Shown piece after piece: positions 23,405 to 31,530 of a stretch of 64,000 nt of DNA. Source of the DNA: Pseudomonas quebecensis (GTDB lineage: Bacteria > Pseudomonadota > Gammaproteobacteria > Pseudomonadales > Pseudomonadaceae); contig NZ_CP112866.1 of NCBI RefSeq assembly GCF_026410085.1, positions 186,001 to 250,000 of the forward strand, in the 5' to 3' direction. The translations under genes and the position numbers were made by a program. Position 1 is the stretch's first letter. Every line of letters begins with the position of its first letter. The notes under the pieces were generated by a model. That model saw only the letters and a list, made by a program, of their open reading frames with translations, ran no database searches and had not been told where the DNA came from.

Positions 23405-24982
23405 TCAAGGAACAACATCCCATGCGCGCTGCCAGAAAGTGGAGCCGGGTTTGCCGGGTTCATTTTCAATCTGCCCGCACCATGCGCCTGCTGATCCCTG
23501 TTTGCACCGATACTTCACTCCATGGTTGGAGACTTGTGAGCCGCTGTTGTAGGTGTAGGCAACTTCCGATAGCCACTGAGGGAAACCGTCATTGTGCCCA
23601 GCCTTTTTGATCACGAAGGTCGTTTCCTTCTGGCCGTTTTTCCGATTTTGCGCGTCATAAACGCCTAATTTAATGATGTAGTTAGGCTGCGGAGCGCCCG
23701 GAACGGGATCGACATACGGGCCCACCTTGAAGGAAAAGGTGCTCTGGTGGTTGGGTGGGGGCGAAGCATGGTCCGAAGCGTTTGTGGACCATATATACGT
23801 AAGAGGACCGTTGTGTCCGACTGAGCTTCTGCCGTCGAATGTGACGGTTTCACCTTCTTTGGCTTCGGTTGGGCCTTGGAAGTTGGCAGTAGGAGGGCGT
23901 TCATCAGGGGTTTCACCGCCGCCGGTAATGATCGACATCACCTGTTTGTAATGCGGGTTAGTGGCATAGGTTGCATTGGCCTGCGGGTTAGCAGAGTTGA
24001 ACGTAACCGTACCATTGGCTTTTACGCCGATTTTGGCAATGGCAGGGGGGACCTGGTTGGCTATTTCCAGTCCCCATTTGGCCGGTGCCAAATTATCGGT
24101 TCGGATTTTCTGGGTGATATCCACCAATTCCGTTCCTTTGGCATCGACCCCAAAGATCCGGAAGTGGACGGAGTCGCCGACTTTGAGCGATTGCATATCG
24201 GGACCGATGTAAGGGCCGATATTTGTCAGCGGGTCCGGAACACCGCCACTTTGGAACCTTACATCTGAACAAGAAATGAAGAACTCGCCATTTGGATCAT
24301 CCCTGACCCATATTCCTACCACCAATCCATTACCCGATGCGTTGCTGGGGATAGTCCGATTGATCACATAAAAACCTGCAAGCCCGGGGAGCAAGGCGGG
24401 TGGGTTCCAATTGGTGTACGCCTTTTCGAGTCTTTCGGGTCCCCCCAAGGCGATTAAATCACTCCATTTCAATACGTCAGTCGCGCTGTTAAAACCAGGC
24501 CTGGTTATAAACGCATAAAACGTGCTGGGCACATGAAGAATTGTGCCAACAAGGCGTATAGCCAGTGATTGACCTGGCACTACATTTTCCTTGTACTTTG
24601 TCCATAACGGAGTGGGGTAATCCAAGCTGGCTTTTTTCGGATCATTTGCTGCGCATATGTGGCCGTCCGGAATAATGGCCTTGATCTGATCCAACGTCGG
24701 ATGGTTGATCTCCGGAATCTTCGCAACCTCGTGCCATTGATCGGCGGCAATTGCCCAGTCATTGGTGGAATTGAATGTTTTTGTAAAAGCCTCTCGACAG
24801 CCTTCATCTTTAATAGATGAGCCATTAGCAGAGCCCCAGTGTCCTCCCGTTACGTAACAGTTCAAAGCACGGGATGGAGGCGTTTCGACAGCCCCATGCC
24901 CCCATCCTGCTGCGGGTGCCAATAACACCGCTGCCAGGACCCACTTGAATAAGTCTCTCGCGTAGCTCTGTAAATTATTCAT
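23405..24982 (-). CDS. AA10 lytic polysaccharide monooxygenase with PKD and CBM modules
   Basis: The 525-residue precursor has a signal peptide ending GWG before His29, giving the mature N-terminus HGAVETPPSR expected for the copper histidine brace of AA10 enzymes. His150 (TILHVPSTFYAFITRPGFN) is the likely second copper histidine. A middle region with no clear family call, a PKD-like domain (about 370-450) and a C-terminal CBM5/12- or CBM73-like module (WLSEVAYTYNSGSQVSNHG, cysteine pair CKQGSAGAWC) follow. Oxidative attack on chitin or cellulose is inferred. Composition is visibly AT-richer than neighbouring secretion genes. It lies within the pseudopilin genes and is the probable cargo. 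Confidence 0.87.
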   Translation of the reverse strand: MNNLQSYARDLFKWVLAAVLLAPAAGWGHGAVETPPSRALNCYVTGGHWGSANGSSIKDEGCREAFTKTFNSTNDWAIAADQWHEVAKIPEINHPTLDQIKAIIPDGHICAANDPKKASLDYPTPLWTKYKENVVPGQSLAIRLVGTILHVPSTFYAFITRPGFNSATDVLKWSDLIALGGPERLEKAYTNWNPPALLPGLAGFYVINRTIPSNASGNGLVVGIWVRDDPNGEFFISCSDVRFQSGGVPDPLTNIGPYIGPDMQSLKVGDSVHFRIFGVDAKGTELVDITQKIRTDNLAPAKWGLEIANQVPPAIAKIGVKANGTVTFNSANPQANATYATNPHYKQVMSIITGGGETPDERPPTANFQGPTEAKEGETVTFDGRSSVGHNGPLTYIWSTNASDHASPPPNHQSTFSFKVGPYVDPVPGAPQPNYIIKLGVYDAQNRKNGQKETTFVIKKAGHNDGFPQWLSEVAYTYNSGSQVSNHGVKYRCKQGSAGAWCGQIENEPGKPGSTFWQRAWDVVP

Positions 24983-25055
24983 GCTCTAGTCCACCTTCAA
25001 TTCAGATAAACAAGTTCCGAACTGCTGGAACGATCAGTGTGTTTACGTCGTTAAG

Positions 25056-25562
25056 TCATTGAGTCAGCTGATCTCCCATGGGAGCGGTGCGGGTTGCAGG
25101 GTTACTCTGTACAGAGCCATACAGAAACACCCACCCTTGATAACTGCCTTGCCCTGTAAAACGTTGGTTAATGACAGAAAAGTTGCCTTGTTTGAACGGT
25201 GTGCCTTCGGCCTGGCTGAATACGCCCATGATGGTTTCGCCCGGACCCGCGACCACGCCCCAATCGGTGGTGCCGGTCAGCGGGTCGGTGTAGACCCGGC
25301 GCAGATAGCGCTTGATGGTCGGTTGGCGGCGGTCGAGGACCAGATCTTCAAGTGATTTGGGAAAGGTGTTGCCGGCCGCATAGTACAAGCCGATGGCCCG
25401 TCGGATTTCATTGCCGCGCGCCAGCAGTTCCAGCTCGCGTTCGCGCTGCAGCACGCTGGACCACAGCGTGCCCACTTCCATCAGCATCACGGCCACTACG
25501 GCCACGGTCACCAACATGCCCATGAACACCGAGCCTTGCTGGTGCTGTTTACCAGTCGGCAT
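25056..25562 (-). CDS. pseudopilin-like protein lacking Glu5
   Basis: This 168-residue protein starts MPTGKQHQQG followed by SVFMGMLVTVAVVAVMLMEVG. The short basic leader, the Gly before the helix and the single N-terminal helix are prepilin-like, but mature position 5 is Gly rather than Glu. It retains GspG-type features (IRRAIGLYY, RRVYTDPLTGTTDWGV). Missing Glu5 is typical of tip pseudopilins such as GspK. The ATG at 25562 overlaps the upstream pseudopilin gene by 14 bp and has a GGGAG ribosome site; an ATG at 25577 is less well placed. Confidence 0.72.
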   Translation of the reverse strand: MPTGKQHQQGSVFMGMLVTVAVVAVMLMEVGTLWSSVLQRERELELLARGNEIRRAIGLYYAAGNTFPKSLEDLVLDRRQPTIKRYLRRVYTDPLTGTTDWGVVAGPGETIMGVFSQAEGTPFKQGNFSVINQRFTGQGSYQGWVFLYGSVQSNPATRTAPMGDQLTQ

Positions 25563-25929
25563 AGGCGCTCCCGTCATTGGCGGTGCCGGGCGCGCCGCTG
25601 CGTACGTCGCCCAGGCCTTGTTCGTCGGAGGGCTGCAGTTGCCAGGTGTCGCGCTTGCCGGTCAGCGGGTCCAGGGGGATTTCACGCAGGTAACGGCGGT
25701 CCACCAGGGCTTGCAGGGAGGCGGGGTTTTCACCGTGGTCTTCACGGTATTGATCCAGTGCCTGGCGAATGGTGGAGAGGTTATGGCGCAGCACGGTCTC
25801 CTGGGCCTTGGCGTGCTGGCGAAAATATTGTGGCGTGACCAGCGTCATGAGTGTGGCGATGATTGCCATCACCACCAGCAATTCGATCAAGGTAAAACCG
25901 CGCTCACCACTGGCTGTATAACGTTCCAT
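25549..25929 (-). CDS. GspG-like pseudopilin
   Basis: This 126-residue protein has a leader ending at Gly11, then FTLIELLVVMAIIATLMTLV with Glu5, and a short globular domain with DQYREDHGENPASLQALV and REIPLDPLTGKRDTW. It resembles the GspG family but lacks the full C-terminal region. It overlaps the upstream pseudopilin gene by 26 bp and the downstream one by 14 bp, implying coupled translation of the three. It may be a minor pseudopilin. Confidence 0.82.
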   Translation of the reverse strand: MERYTASGERGFTLIELLVVMAIIATLMTLVTPQYFRQHAKAQETVLRHNLSTIRQALDQYREDHGENPASLQALVDRRYLREIPLDPLTGKRDTWQLQPSDEQGLGDVRSGAPGTANDGSAYADW

Positions 25930-26401
25930 TCAAACTCTCCCGTGGGCTGCGGGATGAAACGTCGAATACATCTTCTCCCTCTTGTGGGTTGTCGGCGGTG
26001 CTCTTGTAACTGCGCAGTTGCCAGATCTTTTCCGGCGCAAGTTCGGGGCACTCGCAAAGAGGGTCCCGAGGAATGCGCCGCAGAAAATAGAGTTTGTTGC
26101 CCTGCAGGTTGGTTTTGTCGGTGACGCCGTCGACCAATATCCGCAAGGAGGGCGGGTAACCACTGTCGGTGACGCTCTTCTCGATGCGTCCGTCGTCACT
26201 GGCTTCTTTGTAGGAATCAATGGCGCGGCGTATCTCTCGCAACGAACGTTGCAAGTCGAGTTCTCGGTCGCGTTTACCCATCAATGCTGTCAGCGGATAA
26301 GCCACTGTCGCCAGCGTGGCCAGCAAGGCCAGCGTCAGTAGTAATTCAATCAGCGTAAAACCTTTGGCGCAGTGATGGCTGGGCGTGCCCTGCCACATCA
26401 C
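25904..26401 (-). CDS. GspG-like pseudopilin, first gene of the secretion cluster
   Basis: This 165-residue protein has a leader ending at Gly14, then FTLIELLLTLALLATLATVA with Glu5. The globular part contains EIRRAIDSYKEASDDGRIEK, GYPPSLRILVDGV and FLRRIPRDPLCECPELAPEKIW, a GspG-like layout with a Cys pair. It is the most upstream gene of the minus-strand cluster, so the promoter should lie in the repeat-rich gap to its right. The second Met (26398) is an alternative start. Confidence 0.82.
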   Translation of the reverse strand: MMWQGTPSHHCAKGFTLIELLLTLALLATLATVAYPLTALMGKRDRELDLQRSLREIRRAIDSYKEASDDGRIEKSVTDSGYPPSLRILVDGVTDKTNLQGNKLYFLRRIPRDPLCECPELAPEKIWQLRSYKSTADNPQEGEDVFDVSSRSPRESLNGTLYSQW

Positions 26402-27191
26402 CGTTCTACCTCCCGATCAGGCTGCCAAGGACTTCCGCGTTAACCCAGGCCATGGAATTGACTGCAAAGGTGAGTGTAGATGCAGTGTGTTTTTTGTACA
26501 GGTATGCAGTTACCCACAAACGCTGTGAGCGCAGCTGTGGATAAGGTGTTCGTGGGTGCCCACAAGCCTCGTCAATCGAGGGCTACAGGCTCCTGTACGA
26601 AAATTGATCAAGCTAAGTCACGGTTTTTTGGTGCTTTTCCGTGTGGATAAAGGTCAGGCATCGGTTGGACTTGCCCCCAAAGTCTGTTGGCGCTTCTGTG
26701 GATAAGATGTTCGCTATCCGCTACAGGCCTTATAAAACGGGGTTCTTAATCGTTTGGTTGTTTATTGATCAAATCGCCGCTTAAACCAAAGAATGGCGCT
26801 GAAACCCTCGCGTTATGAAGGTTGTGCTCGGTTTTCCACAGCCTGGTAGAAGTTGCCCCCAAAGTCTGTTGGCGGTTCTGTGGATAAGGTGTTTGCGCAC
26901 CGCTACAGGTCACGGTTTACGTGGCTTATAGGCTTGTGATTAATAAATGATCAATATATTGAGTGAGCCGTCAACTTGAATAAGTCACGGATTTTCTTCA
27001 GTTAATTTTGGCCGGCTAGCGCAGTTGCCCACAATTGCTGTGGGTGGGTTTGTGGATAAGTTGTTGGGTAAAGGCTGCAGGGCAGGCTGGCAGTGGCCTG
27101 CGAGAGATATGATCAAATGTTGAGCAGTGTGAGGATCAAATGTGGGAGGGGTAAGCCCCTCCCATCTGTTTTTTTGAGCTATGGGTATCGG
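26402..27191. other. 790-bp gene-free stretch with degenerate DnaA-box-containing repeats
   Basis: No gene is supported here. Four degenerate repeats of about 160-180 bp share TTGCCCMCAAA-like, TGTGGATAAG-TGTT, GCTACAGGC and TGATCA elements in that order. Perfect TGTGGATAA (complement of the DnaA box TTATCCACA) lies at 26536, 26642, 26697, 26879 and 27051, all in one orientation. TGATCA lies at 26605, 26766, 26948 and 27110. The promoter of the secretion cluster should be at the left end. A REP hairpin lies at 27141-27165. Confidence 0.75.
27141..27165. repeat. REP-type hairpin downstream of gbcA
   Basis: TGTGGGAGGGG-TAAG-CCCCTCCCATC forms a strong hairpin. The T-run lies on the side away from gbcA, so it would serve rightward, not gbcA, transcripts. 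It is best read as a single REP element. Confidence 0.6.
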
Positions 27192-28487
27192 TTATTCGTG
27201 TGCAGCCACGCCTTTGAGGTAAGGGGCTGGGGCTGCGCCGAGGTTGTTCAGCATGCGCTCGCTGTACCAGTCCACGAAGTTCACCACGCCGAACTCATAG
27301 GTCTTGGAGTAAGGCCCCGGCTGGTAGGCGGTGGAGTTGATGCCGCGCTGGTTCTCTTCGGCCAGGCGACGGTCCTGATCATTGGTGGCGTCCCACACCT
27401 GGCGCATGCGCTCCACGTCGTAGTCCACACCTTCCACGGCGTCCTTATGCACCAGCCACTTGGTGGTCACCATGGTTTCCTGGGCGCTGATCGGCCACAC
27501 CGTGAACACGATGATGTGATCGCCCATGCAATGGTTCCACGAGTGCGGCAGGTGCAGGATGCGCATCGAGCCCAGATCAGGGTTTTTGATGCGGCCCATC
27601 AACTTGGCGCAGCCCTGCTTGCCGTCCAGGGTCATCGACACCGTGCCCTTGAGCAGCGGCATGCGCACGATACGGTTACGCAGGCCGAAGCTGGCGTGGG
27701 CATAAGGGATCTTCTCGGCATCCCAGGCGGCAGCGGAAGCGGCCACGTGGTCCTTGAAGGCCTGGTCGGCGCGTGGGTCGGTGACGTCGTCCCATTCCAA
27801 CAGGGTTTTCAACAGCTCCGGGTGCGACGCGTTGCAGTGGTAGCACTCGCGGTTGTTTTCCAGCACCAGTTTCCAGTTGGCCTTTTCCATCAAGGTGGTC
27901 TGCACCGCCACCTTGGTGTTCTCCATGTCGTAGGGTTCCATGTAGTGGTTCAGCGTCGACAGGAAGTCATCGATGGCCGGCGGGTTCTCGGCCAGGCTGA
28001 TGAAGATGTAGCCGCCGGCGGTCTTCACGTTCACGGGCTTGAGGCCGTACTGCTTCATGTCGAAGTCGGCGCCCATCTCGGTGCCGGCGAACAGCAGGCG
28101 ACCGTCCAGTTCGTAGGTCCACTGGTGGTAGTGGCAGACCAATTTGGCCACCTTGCCTTTGTCGCTGGTGCACAGGCGCGAGCCACGGTGGCGACACACG
28201 TTATGGAACGCATGCACCACGCCCTCGGCGCCACGGATCACGATGATTGGGTTCTTGCCCACCTGCAGGGTCAGGTAGTTGCCTTTGGTGGGAATCTCGC
28301 AGGTCATGCCGGCGATCAGCCACTCTTTCTGGAAGATCTCCTGCATGTCGATTTCGAACAGCCGTTCATCAGAGTAGAACGGCTGCGGCAGCGAAAACGT
28401 GCGCTCGCGCTCTTGCAGCATTTGCGCGGTGGCCTTGCGTGCGGGTTCCAGCGGATCGCCCAAGCTCAGGGTTGCGGTGACGTCCAT
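27192..28487 (-). CDS. gbcA: glycine betaine monooxygenase oxygenase subunit GbcA
   Basis: This 431-residue Rieske non-haem iron oxygenase begins MDVTATLSLGDPLEPARK, as in characterised GbcA. The Rieske motif is CRHRG (about 88) and CHYHQW (about 108); the catalytic-domain iron site is around NNRECYHCNASHPEL. With GbcB it converts glycine betaine to dimethylglycine and formaldehyde. The ATG at 28487 follows a GAGGA site; seven codons further upstream are open but not conserved. It is divergent from gbcB and expected to be activated by GbdR. Confidence 0.95.
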   Translation of the reverse strand: MDVTATLSLGDPLEPARKATAQMLQERERTFSLPQPFYSDERLFEIDMQEIFQKEWLIAGMTCEIPTKGNYLTLQVGKNPIIVIRGAEGVVHAFHNVCRHRGSRLCTSDKGKVAKLVCHYHQWTYELDGRLLFAGTEMGADFDMKQYGLKPVNVKTAGGYIFISLAENPPAIDDFLSTLNHYMEPYDMENTKVAVQTTLMEKANWKLVLENNRECYHCNASHPELLKTLLEWDDVTDPRADQAFKDHVAASAAAWDAEKIPYAHASFGLRNRIVRMPLLKGTVSMTLDGKQGCAKLMGRIKNPDLGSMRILHLPHSWNHCMGDHIIVFTVWPISAQETMVTTKWLVHKDAVEGVDYDVERMRQVWDATNDQDRRLAEENQRGINSTAYQPGPYSKTYEFGVVNFVDWYSERMLNNLGAAPAPYLKGVAAHE

Positions 28488-28768
28488 CGTGTGTGTCCTC
28501 ATGGCCATTCTGTGTGGCCGGCGAATAGTGGCTGATCAGGTGTGCAGCAAGGCGTAAACAAAGCGTCGTTGTTGGGAGCGAGTGTGGGGCTGCTGATGTG
28601 CCGAACCTTATCCATGAGCGACATGGCCCACTCTGATCCCGACGCGCAAGCCCCGTGGTATGGGGGCTGGTCGCGATAAGTATGTGAATGTCGCAGATAG
28701 GTAAATGGGCGGTTCTCGCGTTACGCAGAATCGCCACCATAAGGCCGACGTCGGCGGTGGAGAACAAC
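28488..28768. promoter_or_regulatory. divergent gbcA-gbcB control region
   Basis: This 281-bp gap separates the two divergent subunit genes and must carry both promoters. In P. aeruginosa GbdR activates these genes. A GGGCTGGT at 28664-28671 is the complement of the ACCAGCCC found before glyA1. Beyond this shared word no operator can be fixed by eye. Confidence 0.5.
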
Positions 28769-29869
28769 ATGTCCAATAATTTCCTGAATCCGGTAACCAC
28801 CCAGACCTGGGCCAATGGTCGGCACATCGTCCGTTGCGTCAAAGTCATCCAGGAAACCTGGGATGTGCGCACCTTTTGTTTCATGGCCGACCAGCCGATC
28901 CTGTTCTTTTTCAAGCCGGGGCAGTTCGTGACCCTGGAGCTGGAAATCGAAGGCCAGCCGATCATGCGTTCGTACACCATCTCCAGCTCGCCGTCGGTGC
29001 CCTACAGCTTTTCGGTGACCATCAAGCGCGTGCCGGGCGGCAAGGTGTCCAACTGGCTGCACGACACGTTGCATGAAGGCCAGGAGCTGGCAGTGCATGG
29101 GCCGGTCGGGCTGTTCAACGCCATCGATTACCCGAGCCCGAAGGTGCTGTACCTCAGCGGAGGTGTGGGTATTACGCCGGTGATGTCGATGGCGCGCTGG
29201 TTCTACGACACCAACGCCAATGTCGACATGACGTTTGTCCACAGCGCCCGCTCGCCCAAAGACATCATTTATCACCGCGAGCTGGAGCACATGGCATCGC
29301 GGATCGACAACTTCAGCCTGCACCTGATCTGCGAGAAGCATGGCCTGGGCGAGCCCTGGGCCGGGTATCGCGGCTACCTGAACCACAAGATGCTTGAGTT
29401 GATGGTGCCAGACTTCCTCGAGCGCGAAGTGTTCTGCTGCGGCCCCACACCGTACATGAGCGCGGTGAAACGCCTGCTGGAGGCGGCCGGTTTCGACATG
29501 ACGCGCTACCACGAGGAGTCTTTCGGCGCCACGCCACCCGAAGCGCGGGCCGACGCCGTGGAGCAAGCTGAACAAGCTGCCGACGCGCCGGAAGTTGACC
29601 TGGCGGATCTGCACCAGGTGGAGTTCATCGCCTCGGGCAAAAGCATCCGCGTGGCGCCGGGCGAAACCGTGCACGCGGCCGCCGCCAAGCTTGGCCTGAT
29701 GATCCCCAAGGCCTGCGGCATGGGTATCTGCGGTACGTGCAAGGTGATGAAGCTGGGCGGGGAAGTAGAGATGGAGCACAACGGCGGGATTACCGAGGAA
29801 GACGAGGCCGAAGGCTACATCCTGTCGTGCTGCAGCGTGCCGAAGGGTGATGTGCGTATCGAGTTCTGA
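28769..29869 (+). CDS. gbcB: glycine betaine monooxygenase reductase subunit GbcB
   Basis: This 366-residue reductase has a ferredoxin-NADP-reductase-type FAD domain (RSYTISSSPS near 70), an NAD(P)H domain (GGVGITPVMSMARWFYD, CCGPTPYMSAVKRLL) and a C-terminal plant-type 2Fe-2S domain (CGMGICGTCKVMK and a later Cys). It delivers electrons to GbcA. The ATG at 28769 (MSNNFLNPVTTQTW) has a GGAG site; a 27-codon upstream extension lacks similarity to the family. Confidence 0.93.
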   Translation: MSNNFLNPVTTQTWANGRHIVRCVKVIQETWDVRTFCFMADQPILFFFKPGQFVTLELEIEGQPIMRSYTISSSPSVPYSFSVTIKRVPGGKVSNWLHDTLHEGQELAVHGPVGLFNAIDYPSPKVLYLSGGVGITPVMSMARWFYDTNANVDMTFVHSARSPKDIIYHRELEHMASRIDNFSLHLICEKHGLGEPWAGYRGYLNHKMLELMVPDFLEREVFCCGPTPYMSAVKRLLEAAGFDMTRYHEESFGATPPEARADAVEQAEQAADAPEVDLADLHQVEFIASGKSIRVAPGETVHAAAAKLGLMIPKACGMGICGTCKVMKLGGEVEMEHNGGITEEDEAEGYILSCCSVPKGDVRIEF

Positions 29870-29874
29870 CGATA

Positions 29875-30007
29875 GATCGTTCCCACGCTCCACGTGGGAA
29901 TGCAGCCCGTGACGCTCTGCGTCACAAGATGCACAAGGTTCGAGCCTTGCGTGCTTGGCGGGACGCGGAGCGTCCGGGGAGGCATTCCCACGCTGAGCGT
30001 GGGAATG
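29875..30007. repeat. single long palindromic repeat after gbcB
   Basis: Outer arms GTTCCCACGCTCCACGTGGG and CATTCCCACGCTGAGCGTGG enclose GTGACGCTCTGCGTCAC and GGACGCGGAGCGTCC. It is the single-copy relative, in inverted orientation, of the 156-bp unit at 13006-15232. Confidence 0.88.
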
Positions 30008-30016
30008 GTCAGAAGG

Positions 30017-30217
30017 TTACTGGGCGTAGAGGTGGACTACGAAGTGCTGACCTGATGCTGTCAATTCATAGACTTTGTCATAGATCCTCAACGTCCTCGA
30101 CGGCTCGCGGATGGTGTCGCCGATTTGGGCGGTCTTTCTGAACTCATCCCAGTCGATCACCGTGGTGCTGACACTGCCGTCGCTTTTGAGCATATTGCCG
30201 TTGCTTTGATATTCCAT
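30017..30217 (-). CDS. small hypothetical protein, 66 aa
   Basis: A 66-residue frame starts at an ATG (30217) with an AGAGG ribosome site 8-9 bp upstream. The product (MEYQSNGNMLKSDGSVSTTV at the start, HFVVHLYAQ at the end) is soluble, with no cysteine and no membrane segment, and resembles a small beta-rich domain. The frame continues upstream as an open stretch without protein character. It lies between the repeat after gbcB and ltaE. I do not recognise a family. The clean ribosome site and balanced composition support a real gene. Confidence 0.6.
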   Translation of the reverse strand: MEYQSNGNMLKSDGSVSTTVIDWDEFRKTAQIGDTIREPSRTLRIYDKVYELTASGQHFVVHLYAQ

Positions 30218-30399
30218 GATCAAACCTCTTCTGGATTTCCGTTTCCAGCCGATTGTCGGCGGGCGGTTGTGCCCGAAAGCTCGGCCGCTGCAGCGACCGT
30301 TTCCTTGCGGGTTCCAAGAGGCTAGCCAATGAAACCCCAGCGCGCTGCTGTCGGAAATACCAGATAACAGACTCGGCATTGCGCCAGTATTCGCCAGGC

Positions 30400-31440
30400 T
30401 CAGGCGTTCATCACTTCCCTGATATCCGCAGCCAGTTCTCTTACGCGTTCCTCTTCGGTATCCCACGCACACATAAAGCGCGCCCCACCTTTGCCGATGA
30501 AGGTGTAGAAGCGCCAGCCTTTTCCCGTCAGTGCGGCGATGGCGGGTTCCGAAAGCTGCAGGAACACGCCATTGGCCTGCACGGGGAACATCAGTTCGAC
30601 GCCGGGAATATCGGCCACCAGGCTGCTCAGCAGTTGCGCGCAATGGTTGGCGTGGCGTGCGTGCTTGAGCCAGGCGTCGTTTTCCAGCAGGCCCACCCAG
30701 GGGGCGGACAAGAAGCGCATTTTCGAGGCCAACTGACCCGCCTGTTTGCAGCGGTAATCGAAGTCTTCGGCGAGCTTGTGGTTGAAGAACAGGATCGCTT
30801 CACCCACAGCCATGCCGTTCTTGGTGCCGCCAAAGCACAACACGTCCACCCCGGCTTTCCAGGTCAGATCGGCCGGCGAGCAGCCGAGGAACGCACAGGC
30901 GTTGGCGAAGCGCGCGCCATCCATGTGCAGGTTCAGACCCAGTTCCTTGCAGGTGGCGCTGATGGCGCGGATTTCTTCGGGGGTGTACACGCTGCCGACT
31001 TCAGTGGCCTGGGTCAGGGTGACCACACGCGGTTTGGGGTAGTGGATGTCCTGTCGCTTGAGGGCGATCTCGCGGATCGATTCCGGGGTCAGCTTGCCGT
31101 TTTCGGTACGTGCGGTGAGCAGCTTGGAGCCGTTGGAGAAAAACTCCGGCGCGCCGCATTCATCGGTTTCGACGTGGGCGGTTTCCGAGCAGATCACGCT
31201 ATGGTAGCTCTGGCACAAAGACGACAGCGCCAGTGAGTTGGCGGCGGTGCCGTTGAAGGCGAAGAACACTTCGCAGTCGGTTTCGAACAGGTTGCGGAAA
31301 CCGTCGGCGGCGCGGTGGGTCCATTCATCATCGCCATAGGCGCGCTGGTGGCCGTGATTGGCTTGTTCCATGGCGGCCCAGGCTTCCGGGCAGATGCCGG
31401 AATAGTTGTCACTGGCGAATTGTTGGCTCTTGTCGGTCAT
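30400..31440 (-). CDS. ltaE: low-specificity L-threonine aldolase
   Basis: This 346-residue PLP enzyme of the fold-type I aldolase family has the lysine motif CFGGTKNGMAVGEA and substrate-region sequences FAFNGTAANSLALSSL and HMDGARFANA. It cleaves L-threonine or L-allo-threonine to glycine and acetaldehyde. In P. aeruginosa the orthologue (PA5413) also lies between gbcAB and glyA1, so it links to the glycine pool produced by sarcosine oxidation. The ATG at 31440 is chosen because MTDKSQQFASDNYSG matches the family start; the frame upstream is non-coding. Confidence 0.92.
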   Translation of the reverse strand: MTDKSQQFASDNYSGICPEAWAAMEQANHGHQRAYGDDEWTHRAADGFRNLFETDCEVFFAFNGTAANSLALSSLCQSYHSVICSETAHVETDECGAPEFFSNGSKLLTARTENGKLTPESIREIALKRQDIHYPKPRVVTLTQATEVGSVYTPEEIRAISATCKELGLNLHMDGARFANACAFLGCSPADLTWKAGVDVLCFGGTKNGMAVGEAILFFNHKLAEDFDYRCKQAGQLASKMRFLSAPWVGLLENDAWLKHARHANHCAQLLSSLVADIPGVELMFPVQANGVFLQLSEPAIAALTGKGWRFYTFIGKGGARFMCAWDTEEERVRELAADIREVMNA

Positions 31441-31530
31441 GGCCCGTTCCTGTGGTCGATGTTGGTGCGCACTGTAACCAAGATTGTTGGGCGCGCGCAC
31501 GCTCTGTAAATGCAAAGTCATTGGGGATTT

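Noticed and set aside
15284..26401. A standard Xcp/Hxc type II secretion system or an MSHA pilus
   Set aside because: GspH-K, GspL/M/C and pilotin genes are missing, and no long major pilin or MSHA adhesin is present.
27141..27175. Intrinsic terminator for gbcA
   Set aside because: The T-run is on the wrong side of the hairpin for the minus-strand gene.
26402..27191. Chromosomal or plasmid replication origin
   Set aside because: DnaA boxes are present but no dnaA/dnaN/gyrB, parAB, rep gene or clear AT-rich unwinding element is adjacent.
30017..30643. 208-codon minus-strand frame upstream-extended from the 66-residue gene
   Set aside because: The first 140 codons look non-coding, while the ATG at 30217 has a proper ribosome site.
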